A stretch of DNA of 64,000 nucleotides, taken from positions 4,526,001-4,590,000 of the forward strand of contig JASFXZ010000008.1 of NCBI GenBank assembly GCA_032209605.1, read 5' to 3'. Source of the stretch: Mactromeris polynyma (lineage: Eukaryota > Mollusca > Bivalvia > Venerida > Mactridae). The notes under the pieces are model-generated. The model searched no databases. It was not told the DNA's origin and was given only the letters and a program-made list of their open reading frames with translations. Position numbers and translations under genes: made by a program. Positions 11,521 to 22,094 of the stretch are shown piece after piece; within the stretch, counting starts at the first letter, position 1; each line of letters starts with the position of its first letter.

Positions 11521-12389
11521 ACCCACTAGCCCAAAAATCGCAGTCGCAGCCACATATGAGTTATTATGCCATGTAGTACAAATTTTTTATCCAAAAGGTA
11601 TTTATACTCAATTTTAATCGGATTATTGTCATCGGAAGGCATTTGTGTATTTAATGGTTGGTTAATAATGTTTGTTAATATACATTCAATTACGTCCGAT
11701 AATGAGTTAGGTTCGTGGACCATAAAGTGTTGTATCTTATCCAAAAAAACTCTGATGCGAGGAAATAATGAATCAAGCTACACCCATTGTGTCCTATAAA
11801 TGTATATTTGTCAATAAAAGCATCATTGCCCGCACGACCTTTTAAAATCCTCAAACCTGTCTGTTTGCATAAATCGAGCAAAAATGAACCGTTAGTATTA
11901 GTACGCCCCCTGTCTTGTGAGTATCTTGGTGAGAAATCATCACCCGAATAATCATCCGGTAAAAATCATAATTATGCAATCAAGTCAGAATCAAAAATTA
12001 CAAAATCCGGCTTGTCGGAAGTACGGCTGTTGAAATCATCATCCAATAATAAGTTACATCTACCATTAGTGGTATTGTGAATAAAGGCAATCGATTCAGT
12101 CAATCTATCAAAGATATTTTGGGCAATCAAATTATAACGACTACTACCCTCTGGCATAACATAACATAATCCAAACAATAAATCGTTTGTAAGCGAAAAT
12201 AAGTCACCGTTAAATCTTAGCCATATTATGTCATCTCCGCTTTAGTAAAATAGTGTATTTTCTGTAACAAAAGTACTTCGAACATATATTATAATCCCCC
12301 CAGAATCACGCTTTGATCTTTGTGATTTTCTTCTATGTAAAACAAAATATTGAAAATTGTCGACATATAAAAGAGAGAGAATACGTAAC

Positions 12390-12860
12390 TACATGAACGC
12401 CACATACACAAGACAGTGCCTCCCCACGCAGACCTCCGGGAAAACAACAATCCACAAAACATAAGGCACTTAAGGAGACCAAAGGGTACACATGTTAAGG
12501 AACAGAGGCACATGGAATTGGCCAGCAGACCAAAACGGAATAACTAGGAGAATCAAAGTGGACAGTGATGGAAGGGGGAGGGGGGTTAATGGATTGAAAA
12601 TATCACAGGACAAGTCAAGACAGCTGGCCACAATAGGCCAAAACTGGGCAGGAAACAACCTGAACGCTATATAAAGTGACATAGTTGCACAGGGGAAGGG
12701 GCAATACAAAACACATTCAAAACACAAACAGAATCAACAACCATATAGCAAATTACAACCTTGGAACTGTCAGCAAAAGTACTGGGGATTTAAATTTAAC
12801 AGCTAGCTAACCTCACACTTAATCGCTATATGGTCCTTGATTTCCAACATACATGTATAT
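12390..12860. repeat. Dispersed repeat of unknown class, copy A
   Basis: Shares AACGCCACATACA(C/T)AAGAC, CAAAACAT(A)AGGCA(C/T)TT, GGAACAG(A)GGC and ACCTCACAC, in the same order, with 16935-17600. No open frame spans it. It interrupts the decayed LINE. Confidence 0.5.
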
Positions 12861-13186
12861 ACATAAATTTACTAATTAGTTGAAATTAAGTAGTAACAGA
12901 GAACACCACAGAACAAAATGAAACAAGGACAACACCAACGTAAACCCGAAAAAATATATATTAGACGACACAAAACAATCCCAAATGGGCTGGTCGATAG
13001 TTTTAGGATACTCCATGGAACACATCATGTTAGTTAGTCCAGAGCAAAAGTTAATGATTCTTTGAAAATTACAGTCTAATTTTAAATGGACAATATTTCA
13101 TCACAATGTATTTTATTTAAATTTTTCGATCCAAGACACTGTACGTTTAATCAAGCGAGTCTAAGTTGCACCTACTCATGTACATG

Positions 13187-13788
13187 TTACCTTGTATTTT
13201 CGGACTGGCTCAAAGTCGGACCGGGTCGTTCATCACCGGATTCACTGGTAGGTTTGTGAATATTTGTGTTTATAGCGTCCAAACGAGTCTGACCGTAGGT
13301 GTTTCTGTCTGTTTTAGTTGTACTTCTCGTGTAGTGCGTTCTGGAGTCGTTAGTTTTGGATCGATTGTTACGTCGAGTAGTAGATCTTGCACGATGAGAA
13401 CCACTTTTATTGTTCACACTGTTGCGTATGTTCTCATTGTTAGGAGTACCGTTTGTGGTGTCCTGTGGTGCTGTTTGGGTCAAATCGAGTGCATCATGTA
13501 GCACGGGTGGTTGCGGTAAATATTCATCACACGCATCCATTGGTGTTTGGTGAGAGTCGATTGTATGGTTGATTCTGATAACAGAATTGGACGCTTGTTT
13601 TCGGGGTTATAGAGTATGAATTTCTCATGTACATTAGGTATTGTCATGGGTTCTGAAAACTCCTGTATTTGATCGAGTTGAACCAGTCTGCTTCTTCTCA
13701 TGACATCGTACCAGTCAGGGAGGGAATTCGTCCTGAATAACTTTAAGTGGGAGGGAGGTGAACATATTTGCTTATATTCAGTAAGCAT
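13187..13788 (-). pseudogene. Possible LINE ORF1 C-terminal remnant
   Basis: Two overlapping frames (13788-13480 and 13540-13187). The first holds SLPDWYDVMRRSRLVQLDQI, the second a basic Ser/Thr-rich tail like the end of the ORF1 at 3.4-5.1 kb. Position and orientation match the decayed endonuclease fragment to the left. The direct sequence similarity is weak, so another origin is possible. Confidence 0.35.
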
Positions 13789-13799
13789 GCTCCATGACT

Positions 13800-14292
13800 A
13801 TTTGTTTAGGAACGGGTACGGTGAGAGACGATGTGTTATTCAAGCAGATAACTGTGCAGATAATAAAGTTTGATATTTAATCACAAATATTCTAAGTTAT
13901 CAAATGAAATGTTGACCTATGTTAGTAAATATACCCTCTTGTGCATGATAAACGCTGCGCAACGTTTGTTATAATATATGGCAGTTTCTACCAGAATTGC
14001 ATTTCATTTCACACTTCGTCTTTCTATTAGTTTGATATCGACGCTTTCCTGAGCTGAACATTTTTGGTCACTCACACGAATTAGAAGTTTTCTATACTAT
14101 TTTCTACGGACAGACATTAAATGCCATTAAGCATACATGTACATCAATAAACTTATTCCGTTAGCGTTTCATTTCAGAGAATGTCTCATTCAATTACATA
14201 TCACAAAAGCAAATTGTATTCCACAGGAAAGTTTGGAGTGAAATTTATTCTTTAAAATAAAAATAAGAGTAAATGACGAAAGTTGACAGTTG
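13800..14292. other. No recognised gene
   Basis: Nothing recognisable up to the left target duplication of the Mutator-like element. Confidence 0.4.
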
Positions 14293-14302
14293 AGTCCATA
14301 CG

Positions 14303-14872
14303 CAATCTCATTAAAATCAGCTCCAGTCGCACGCTCCTATATTCTACGCTAGCTGGATCTGATGACAGCACAAAACATGTCACGTTCTGGTGACCTTTGA
14401 GTAGCCAATCAAATCGTCGGCTGCAAAATGCTTTGGTATAGAGTTATGAATATTCGTCGATCTCCGACGAGCTCCGTAAATTCTATTTGAGCGTAGATCA
14501 CCAAGACGTTCCGATTACGTATTTCTGTCAATTTTAATATGGCTGCGCCCTTGGACACAACTGCAACTCATACACGACAACATTCTTTGGTTGATCGGTG
14601 TTGTTTGTGTGGCGGAAATATTTATAACCGGAAGCGGAAGGAAGGACGTCAAATACCGTATAAACAGAAACTCCGAATAAACGATAAAGCCATTTTGAGA
14701 AAGACGACAAACACGGTTTTGTAAAAAATTGCATTGGACCACAAACGAGCACCTGGTTACGCATATCTATTTCTAGAGAGTTTATATGAACGTGATCTCT
14801 TACGGAGTGTAGTCAGATCCTAACAGTGGAAAGTAATGGATCTAAAGTTAGGGGCTGATTTCAATGAGATTG
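14303..14872. mobile_element. 570-bp Mutator-like element with 10-bp target duplication
   Basis: The left terminus CAATCTCATTAAAATCAGC (14303-14321) is the inverted counterpart of the right terminus GCTGATTTCAATGAGATTG (14854-14872), 18 of 19 matching and extending imperfectly. The flanks are the identical 10-mer AGTCCATACG at 14293-14302 and 14873-14882. GGATCTGA motifs lie inverted inside both ends. A 9-11 bp duplication fits the Mutator superfamily. The interior is relatively GC-rich and contains a 61-codon frame starting ATGGCTGCGCCC. Confidence 0.8.
14539..14724 (+). CDS. Small ORF inside the Mutator-like element, possible captured first exon
   Basis: 61 residues: MAAPLDTTATHTRQHSLVDR, then CCLCGGNIYNRKRKEGRQ and a basic tail. 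AATATGGCTGC at the start resembles animal gene starts, and the CxxC suggests a metal-binding N-terminus. I do not recognise the protein. It lies wholly between the inverted repeats, so it may be the element's own leader or a host exon carried by it. Confidence 0.3.
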   Translation: MAAPLDTTATHTRQHSLVDRCCLCGGNIYNRKRKEGRQIPYKQKLRINDKAILRKTTNTVL

Positions 14873-14884
14873 AGTCCATACGGA

Positions 14885-16905
14885 GCATACTTATAATTAC
14901 ATTATTACATATATGAATAGTTGTTGTAAATGTGCCACCTGTCTGAATTTAATTAACAAATATTTTGGTCATGGCACATCTTACCTGGACAGACTCTATA
15001 AATGTAAACAGAGGTGTTCATTTTTCGTAGGAATATACCGCATGATAGGGTCGACTACCTTGTTGGTACTGTCATAATCGATTTTGCGTCAGTGACTATA
15101 TCAAGTCGATTATAACGAACTGCTATTCGTTGATTTGTATTATCATAACAATTGGACTTCCATGAGGTCTGTCTGTAGAAAAAACATAATTCTAATCAGA
15201 TGTACAATCAAAGTACTGAATGTTATTCTGTATTCCTTTCTCTAGAGAGCTTCTGTATTTATGGAGGGGAATGTAACTCTTTCCGACAACAACGTGTGTG
15301 TCTTTTTTATCAGACCATACTAGCTTCACTAGTCACCATCAACTCGTGGACACTTGCTATATTTCTTACAAGACAAAGGTGTAAAATGTTTTATTGCAGT
15401 AAATAGTGGTGTGTTTTAATTGCTGTTTTAAAGCCTGTATGAATGTTTAGGTATTCTTAATATGATTTATGTCGTACAATCTTGTGCTAGCCGCCGCGAT
15501 CCTTTCTTTAACGTGCGGACCTGATAAAGAGCATATCCAAGTGCGCGATTTACTCAATGAATATGTGAAAGAATGTTTGAGCTATGCTTCGCGTTCAAAT
15601 CCTTACCTGTAGGACAAGTTAGTAGCCTAAGGTTTTTTTTGCTTAGGTTAATGCCCTGTATAAGTATTACTAGTATTTTTGGCATAAATATTAACGAAGC
15701 TTTTAATCGAAGTGAATTAGTATATGTAAAGAACTGTTGCAAGGTATGTGATGGATATGAAACGCAGTATCCGAACTGTCGTTACTGTGAATCACTGCTG
15801 ACGCAATGTATATAACAATGAATAAATAACTCGAGTATGAACAAAGTGCAGAGCCATTAAAAAAGCACATTGAAATAATTTTACATATGAAACAGGTAAC
15901 ATAACTGCTATAATCGCTAATAAAAGGAGTTTACTAAGTAATATGGAGGGGATTTCTGGAACTCATCCAGGTCAGATCGAATCTGTTTCCTGTTATTCTG
16001 ATTAATCATGAACATAACCACGCAAGCATTTATAATACTAAGCTGATTTCCGAATTAATTAAATTTCAAATTACACCAAATACATATTGCAATCAAGACC
16101 ACTTTCAAAGCCATACTGTGTAGATTGTATCAGCATGTACAAGTTGATGCGAGTTATCTACAGGATACAAGCAATTTATCAGAGTGAATTTATCAAAGCA
16201 TTCAAGTATTACTATTTATATGTAATTTATTTCCTACAGAATCCGGGTTGACTGAGATGTTTGTTATATCACTTAATAGCTTTCATGACTATCTCTTGAC
16301 AATACCTAGAAAGATTTGTTTCTAGATAGGCCAAAGTCAAAATTTAAAATCAATTGAAGATGTCAAATAGAGGTTAAGAATTAAACCTTATGCTCGACTT
16401 CATCATTCACTTTTTATCTATATATACTGTTTTACCACAAAAATATAAAGACGGTCCGTAAATTTTAACTCCTAGATCAGCCAATTTAAGTTTATTAAAG
16501 ATGCATTTGGTCTATCTGAACGTAAAATGTTAGAACTGGCCGTAATTTCTGTAGTGTTGCTACATTGGTTAAGGCATCTTTAACATTAACAATTGTAGTG
16601 TAATTCCAATTCAAGTAAAGTATTTTATCATTAGTTATGCAATGTCTTAATTATACATTGGAGAAATGAAAATAAACGCCTTACTTAGGGAAAACAAAAA
16701 TATATTATTTTATAGTATTACTATTACTTACATGTTTCTGCAATAGAACTATTTCAGTTCGATCAACATGTATATAAATGATGAATGAGAAACTTACACA
16801 ATTATATAAATACAAATGTATACATGTTTACACATACATCGGTAATCATGTGTAACTGTCTAAAGAGAACTAACCGCACAACATAAACTCTGGTCATATT
16901 ACAAG
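14885..16905. other. No recognised gene
   Basis: Short frames at 15200-15406 and 15573-15815 have no recognisable motif or splice support. Confidence 0.4.
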
Positions 16906-16909
16906 AGAG

Positions 16910-17610
16910 CGTAAGTGTCGACAGGGAACGCCACATACATAAGACCGGAAAAACATCAGTTCATAAAACATCAGGCATTTGAGGAGGTGCAAGGGTAAAT
17001 ACGCAAGGGAACAGGGCCCGACCATAAAGGACGATACAAAGTCAAAATGCTATAGGAGCCCGTAATTCTGTTTTCCCTGAGTGGAGAGGGACGCAGATGT
17101 ACCAGATGCACAATTGTACATGCTAACATACATTTCTATATACATGTAGTCTGAACACTGTATGGCCAACGGTCAGGAGATACGTTCGACAAGAGTTTTG
17201 TGGGGCACAAACAACAGGACATTGCTTATAAGCCACGGAAGAATCTGTATAGTATATAAACTCATGTACATACACTTCAGTTTAAATTCAAGTTAATTGA
17301 CGATAGGAATAAAAGTGTCTACGAACATGAATGAAACAAATCAAGCAGAAAATGCCGCATACGTATTACACAAAAAACCTAAAGCATCCTTATTGCGTGT
17401 AAACAATTACAATGTCAAACGGTACACAAGACACAAACATAAAACATGAGTGAATATAGTAGTACCGACTTGTGCACCGTCAGTGGCAAAACACTATTGG
17501 GGTTTAAACTTCGTATAAAGGAACATCCAACCTCACACAATCCTAACATCACCCAAATAAACGAACATGGCAAATAACAAAAGACCCCGCTTCCAAGGCA
17601 AACACAGTAG
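16910..17610. repeat. Dispersed repeat of unknown class, copy B
   Basis: Same orientation and order of shared blocks as 12390-12860: AACGCCACATACATAAGAC near 16928, CATCAGGCATTTGAGG near 16970, and CTATTGGGGTTTAAA ... CCAACCTCACAC at 17492-17540. Confidence 0.5.
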
Positions 17611-17835
17611 AACATAGATATACATGTATAAGACAAAATGTCTGTGAAGCCATTTAAATATATTTGTGATGATTTCTCTGAAGCGCAAGCGCTTTTAATT
17701 CCCGCTAAATAACTGTCATGTGGTGGATGAATTGATGGAAACTGGAAAGATGTCCTGAGTTTGTCAATGTATATTACGATATACAAAATAGCGTTAAAGC
17801 AGAGTAAATACAAATAGTAGAGATACAAACAACCA

Positions 17836-17906
17836 ACCTTTAACGTTGGTAACTTCTCCTCCTCCTTCGACAGTTCGTCTGCATCTGTCATATGATTCCC
17901 TGTCAC
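17836..17906 (-). CDS. Candidate isolated first coding exon
   Basis: Minus-strand ATG at 17906 gives MTGNHMTDADELSKEEEKLP then TLK, ending at a possible donor (AAG|GTTGGT). A CACGTG lies just upstream at 17907-17912. No following exon was found at lower coordinates, so this may be a chance frame or a relic. Confidence 0.2.
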
Positions 17907-17909
17907 GTG

Positions 17910-18880
17910 AACTGGAGCGCTATTCCATCTAGCGGTACTGTAGTTTGTATAAACGTGAGTGTAAACAATCAGTCGGGTACCAGCAGTTAGATAGAGAGAT
18001 TAAGTCACGTGTACCTAAACATGCAACTTTATTTGTCAAACAACCGTGTACGAAATTATCGTTTTATAATCACAACCTAGGCAGTTGCTGAACAACTGCG
18101 AGTTCTTTTTCAAGTTGGCAGATGTAGATTTACTTGACCCAATCTAAGCACTGAGAGCTCAGGAAGTCCGACAGGCTTTCAGTACGGTTGTGATCAAAGC
18201 ATTTTAAGGAGTCAGTGACAATGTATGGCCAATAAAAACATCGGAATAAACATTTATTTTCATTTCTAGTTCAGTTTCACTCATACGCTACATAACGCGA
18301 AACGACTCAAGTATCTGCAACCACCACAAACGACGATGCGTGTCTTGACCAACCGTTATTGCTTATGAACACTTTACTTACGTCAGATTGATAGATAGTG
18401 TGGCTGACTATCATCAAAAGTCGGTCGCAATTAACGTCAAGAAATGTCAGGACAGACGAAAGAGACAAGCCCAGGAGTCACGGTCAGAACTCGAGAAAAA
18501 TAAGAGAATACATCAAGAAGAAACTGACTGAGTGTACCATATGTTACAATAATAAATCAAAGGACTGAAGGTTCTAAGAGGCGCTTCCAAGGTAAGGTGA
18601 TTATTTTCTATAATCATCTTCCTATGCCATCCATCCGCTCTCTTCTTGGAATTAACCGCATCACACACTCATGCTTGATCGATATATAGTTCCACAACAG
18701 TCTATAAAGTAATTACACTCCAAAACCTTCTAAACTGTTTTCGATAATCAGTTTAATATGGACATCTGGGTTTTTGATATAAAATTGAGAATTATTCTGT
18801 ACTTTTAAGAAAAAAATCAGAGTTATTAATGAGCTAGGAAATTCATAGACCAAAAAGTTGTACCATAATGACACAGTTTC
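17910..18880. other. No recognised gene
   Basis: No domain, repeat or splice pattern was recognised. Confidence 0.4.
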
Positions 18881-18884
18881 AATT

Positions 18885-19335
18885 AACTCTGTCCAACCAC
18901 TACCAAGATACGGTAATGGCTCCCGACGGGGGAAAATGTGGCTAATTGATAGTAAAAAAGGGCCACAACTCTGACATACATAGGTGGATTGTGACCCCTT
19001 TGATGTGCATCATTCCCATATATGTATTTATAGAGAGTTTCAATTAAATCTGTCTAACTACGACCAAGATACGGTAATGGCTCCCGACGGAATAAATGTG
19101 GCTAAATGAAAGTAACAAAGGGCCATGACATACATAGGTGGATTGTGACCCCTTTGATGTGCATCATTCTCATACCCATATATATATTCATAGAAAGTTT
19201 CAGTGAAATCTGTCCAACCAGTACCAACATATCGCTCCGGACGGAAAAAGTGAGACGTATGGAAGGACGGACGGACAATGCCAAAACAATACCCCCTTCT
19301 AATACCTTCGTTTCGGCGGGGGATAATACAAAGGG
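18885..19335. repeat. Tandem ~160-bp repeat with GC-rich end
   Basis: The block ACCAAGATACGGTAATGGCT, followed by CCCGACGG, occurs near 18902 and 19061. The block CATACATAGGTGGATTGTGA occurs near 18977 and 19131. A degenerate third copy starts near 19217. The unit ends in CGGACGGACGGACAATGCC and TTCGGCGGGGGATAATA, which looks like the conserved end of a dispersed element. Confidence 0.75.
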
Positions 19336-19435
19336 GTACTGATTTATAGTCTCTGTCAATATGCGCTTGTACTATATAAAGTTACCAACACAGCAACACT
19401 TATTCACATATGTAGTAACTGTATCTGTATGTGCA

Positions 19436-19512
19436 TCAATAGCTCAATGAGGTAAGCATTCACACTGCAATTTAGGTTAACTGAGGTTACTGGTTTTAGT
19501 CTCGAAGATGTG
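19436..19512 (+). repeat. tRNA-like SINE head
   Basis: TAGCTCAATGAGGTAAGCATTCACAC resembles a tRNA D-arm (A box), with GGTTTTAGTCTCG as a degenerate B box about 50 bases on. No cloverleaf was recognised. Confidence 0.4.
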
Positions 19513-19711
19513 TTCTATTTATATTCACAGTGATGAATTATTGTATATACTTCTAGTATAACTTTTATTAATTTATCTGATATATGTGAACTATATAGTA
19601 TCATTATTTTTTCATTCATACTTACACATATTTATCTAGTTTTCTGTGATACACCAACACCTATTCATGAAAAGCTTGCTAGTTTCATGCTAAAAATTAA
19701 CACATGAAATC

Positions 19712-19760
19712 AGTGAATGCCGGGATTCGAACCCGGGTAGTCCGCATTTATTACGTTATA
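19712..19760 (-). repeat. tRNA-derived 3' half (B box) relic
   Basis: The reverse complement reads GCGGACTACCCGGGTTCGAA, then TCCCGGCA: a perfect T-arm with B box GGTTCGAATCC. No matching A box lies upstream, so this is a SINE or tRNA relic rather than a gene. Confidence 0.45.
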
Positions 19761-20477
19761 GAATAAACACGATGATAGGACATATCTTCGTATTAATATA
19801 TATTTTTTCGACAACAAGAAAAACGCAAAGATGATTATTATCATTGAACTAACCTGCGATTTGATATGAACTGATCCAACCAATGACATTATGTCAATGT
19901 TATTGTGCCTTCAGGTCTTGGCCCTACTATAGTGAACATAAAGTATTAACTACTAGATGTCCAAGGGTAACATGTTAAGCCCGCCAAATTTCAAGCGATT
20001 AAGAGAATATGGCTATATAATGCCATACAGTTCATATCTATTATAACCATTTTTCGGCGCAACCGTAGTAACATGGTTTTGCTAATTGCATAGTCAGTGT
20101 TTTGCAAACCAATCAAATCTTACGTTAACCACCAAGGCAATTTCGCGCAATTTCTCTTCAATTTAAAAATGTGTGTAACCTTGAAGCAGATTGGTTAACA
20201 TTTTGTATAGTATATTTCAAGATTTGTCCATTAAGTAGTGTTGTTATTCATCACCACGGGGAATTGTCAGATGTTGGAATTAAGAAGACTTTCTTGGTTT
20301 TATATACCAGTCGCGAACATTTATATTCTTTTAATCAGATAAATCGCTATGTAACACGTTTGTTAACATGTATGTGTGAGTTCATGACTTATGCAATAAG
20401 TAATGTTGAACTATATTGAAACAGACTATACTGTGTCTAAGACTAATCACACTACGGAGTTATTTATTATGCAGTCT

Positions 20478-20600
20478 CATTCGGAACACCTCGGTATTAT
20501 TGGCTCTGCCGAATACCGCCGAGTAGTTACGATTGATGCAGTCTCATACGCAGTGATATCTCCCCTTACATGTCTCGGAGTTTCTGTAGTATAGCGTAAT
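20478..20600 (+). repeat. Dispersed GC-rich element, copy 1
   Basis: Contains TCGGAACACCTCGG, GGCTCTGCCG(A/G)ATACCGCC and GAGTAGTTACGATTGAT in the same order as at 40968-41060. The class is unknown. Confidence 0.55.
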
Positions 20601-20954
20601 TGAATGACATTTAGGCATTTTATATGTTGTACAACAAATTCTAACCTTCAGATTGCAACAAATTGCAAACTTCAAGTTGCGCCGACCATCTTTTTTAAAG
20701 ATATTTCTTGTTTACTTTTGACTTATAAGTGTGATATTGATATTTGAGCCATGTACTGGTAGAGTATGGGTCTTGCGTGTGACACACCTTCTCATCATGT
20801 TGAACAGTTGTGTAAAGTAATTTATCCCGCGATAAATGACAAGTGTCATATTCTGTAAAAAACCTATCAGACCCTTTTCAGTCCTTTGACCTCTACATGT
20901 GACCTTGACTTTGGAGCTATATACACGGTCTTCAGCGCAACACACCATCGATAT

Positions 20955-21135
20955 AGTGAAGTATATGTCTAAAACATATCTCTGAAAGGAAATATGTATT
21001 TAAAGTATATTAAACAATTGATGCACATGTATGCATAATGGCACAAATTTCATCCCCTTTTTGTAGAAAATCCTCTCGAATTTGTCAGAATTTCTCATTT
21101 AGATAACAGAAAAGTTGATTTCTAAAGATAGGATA
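20955..21135 (+). repeat. Dispersed repeat, inverted relative to 27295-27460
   Basis: The reverse complement shares CTTTAGAAAT, GAAATTCTGACAAATT, GAGAGGATTTTCTACAAA, GTGCCAT and ATATTTCCTTTCAGAGAT with 27295-27460. The neighbouring homology (21160-22060 with 27850-29170) is direct, so this segment changed orientation or inserted separately. Confidence 0.6.
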
Positions 21136-21159
21136 CTTTCGGTTCAGAAATGTATGTAT

Positions 21160-22060
21160 GTTTGTGACATATAAATAACTTATGATTGTATTCGTTTATG
21201 ACAACTAATAAATTGAACGTTCCCAACTGGTTATAGATCATCCTTAAGGCGGTTCAGTTCGAAAAAAACACCAATGTTTTCCACAATGGTTAGGTCATAA
21301 CACATGTATGAAGATAACAGAATACCCATGCATGTATTTTCTTTATTACAAACAAGGTGGCACGTAACTCTTTAAAGAATTTATTCTTGCAGCGGTTACT
21401 TTCTTTTATAACAGGGAAATAAACTCTAACTCTTACTGCGATTGCTGATGGTTTGATTACTTCTCCTGCATCAAGAGAATCAAGCATCCTCCTGACAGAT
21501 TCAATCTCTTTCAAAAGCTCTCGATCCCATTTGCGGCTCAAATGGATACTTTCCATTGAAATAGAATAACTTGGTCCCAAGAATGAAACCCAGCCAGCCA
21601 TCAGGACAGTAGCCTTTCTCCATTTTCAGTGGAATAATGCGCTTCTTAGTTTGATAAGCATACTCAGCCTCTACAAGAGATAATAACATCAGATAGGGGC
21701 GTGGAAAGCGCTTGTTGGATGTATATGCAAGCAATCTAAAGAGGTCTAGGGGCATATGCATCCCCTGGAAAAATTTCAACGCTAGTTAACTTTGTATAGT
21801 TAGTACCCAACATTTATTCACCATTTTAAATTATGACCAGTGGTTCTAGAAATTTTCCTTCATGCAGCAGAACTTCGAAACCGCGAACGGCTTAGGCTCG
21901 AACACAGTAGATACCTCAAAAAGGTTCATAAGTCCCGACGTAATCCCGTCTCATTTCATTTTACCTAAGTGTAAATCACTTGCACAGAGATATGTAACAC
22001 AATCGCATGATTTGCGATCCCTAGCTCCCATTTCATTCATTTTATCATAGAAAGGTCGAA
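21160..22060 (-). repeat. Segmental copy of TIR-gene exon 8 with both flanking introns
   Basis: Direct homology with 27850-29170. The downstream intron matches (GTTCCCAACTGGTTATAGAT at about 21220 and 27911). The exon matches, and so does upstream intron sequence such as AAAGGTTCATAAGTCCCGAC, present near 21918 and 29055. The copy lacks a few hundred bases of intron present in the gene. Confidence 0.85.
21365..21680 (-). pseudogene. Relic TIR-domain exon (copy of exon 8 of the ARM-TIR-SAM gene)
   Basis: On the minus strand it encodes AEYAYQTKKRIIPLKMEKGY, then CPDGWLGFILGTKLFYFNGK, and in a second frame LLKEIESVRRM...DAGEVIKPSAIAV. This is the same segment as exon 8 of the gene at 26.5-41 kb. 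A frameshift near 21530 and loss of the ELSG part of the exon break it. No other exon of the gene was found nearby, so it is a fragment, perhaps the remnant of a former tandem gene copy. Confidence 0.85.
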
Positions 22061-22094
22061 CAATACAGTACTTAACACCTTTGATTCATCAGTT

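Larger units (their letters stand above)
11526..13790 (-). mobile_element. Decayed antisense LINE related to the one at 3.4-8.9 kb
   Basis: On the minus strand, 12178-11972 encodes LCYVMPEGSSR...FDRLTESIA...LLLDDDFNSRTSD. The segment 11881-11690 encodes LDLCKQTGLRILKGRAGNDA, and 11744 onward encodes EPNSLSDVIE. All three align in order with the endonuclease domain of the ORF2 at 5.1-6.0 kb. Upstream, 13790-13190 encodes a Ser/Thr/Arg-rich stretch (RARSTTRRNNRSKTNDSRT) that may be the ORF1 tail. The two parts are separated by an unrelated dispersed repeat (12.39-12.86 kb). Stops and frameshifts are frequent, and the catalytic SDH histidine is replaced. Confidence 0.65.

Noticed and set aside
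15200..15815. Two short plus-strand frames (68 and 80 codons)
   Set aside because: No recognised motif, splice context or repetition; length is compatible with chance in AT-rich DNA.
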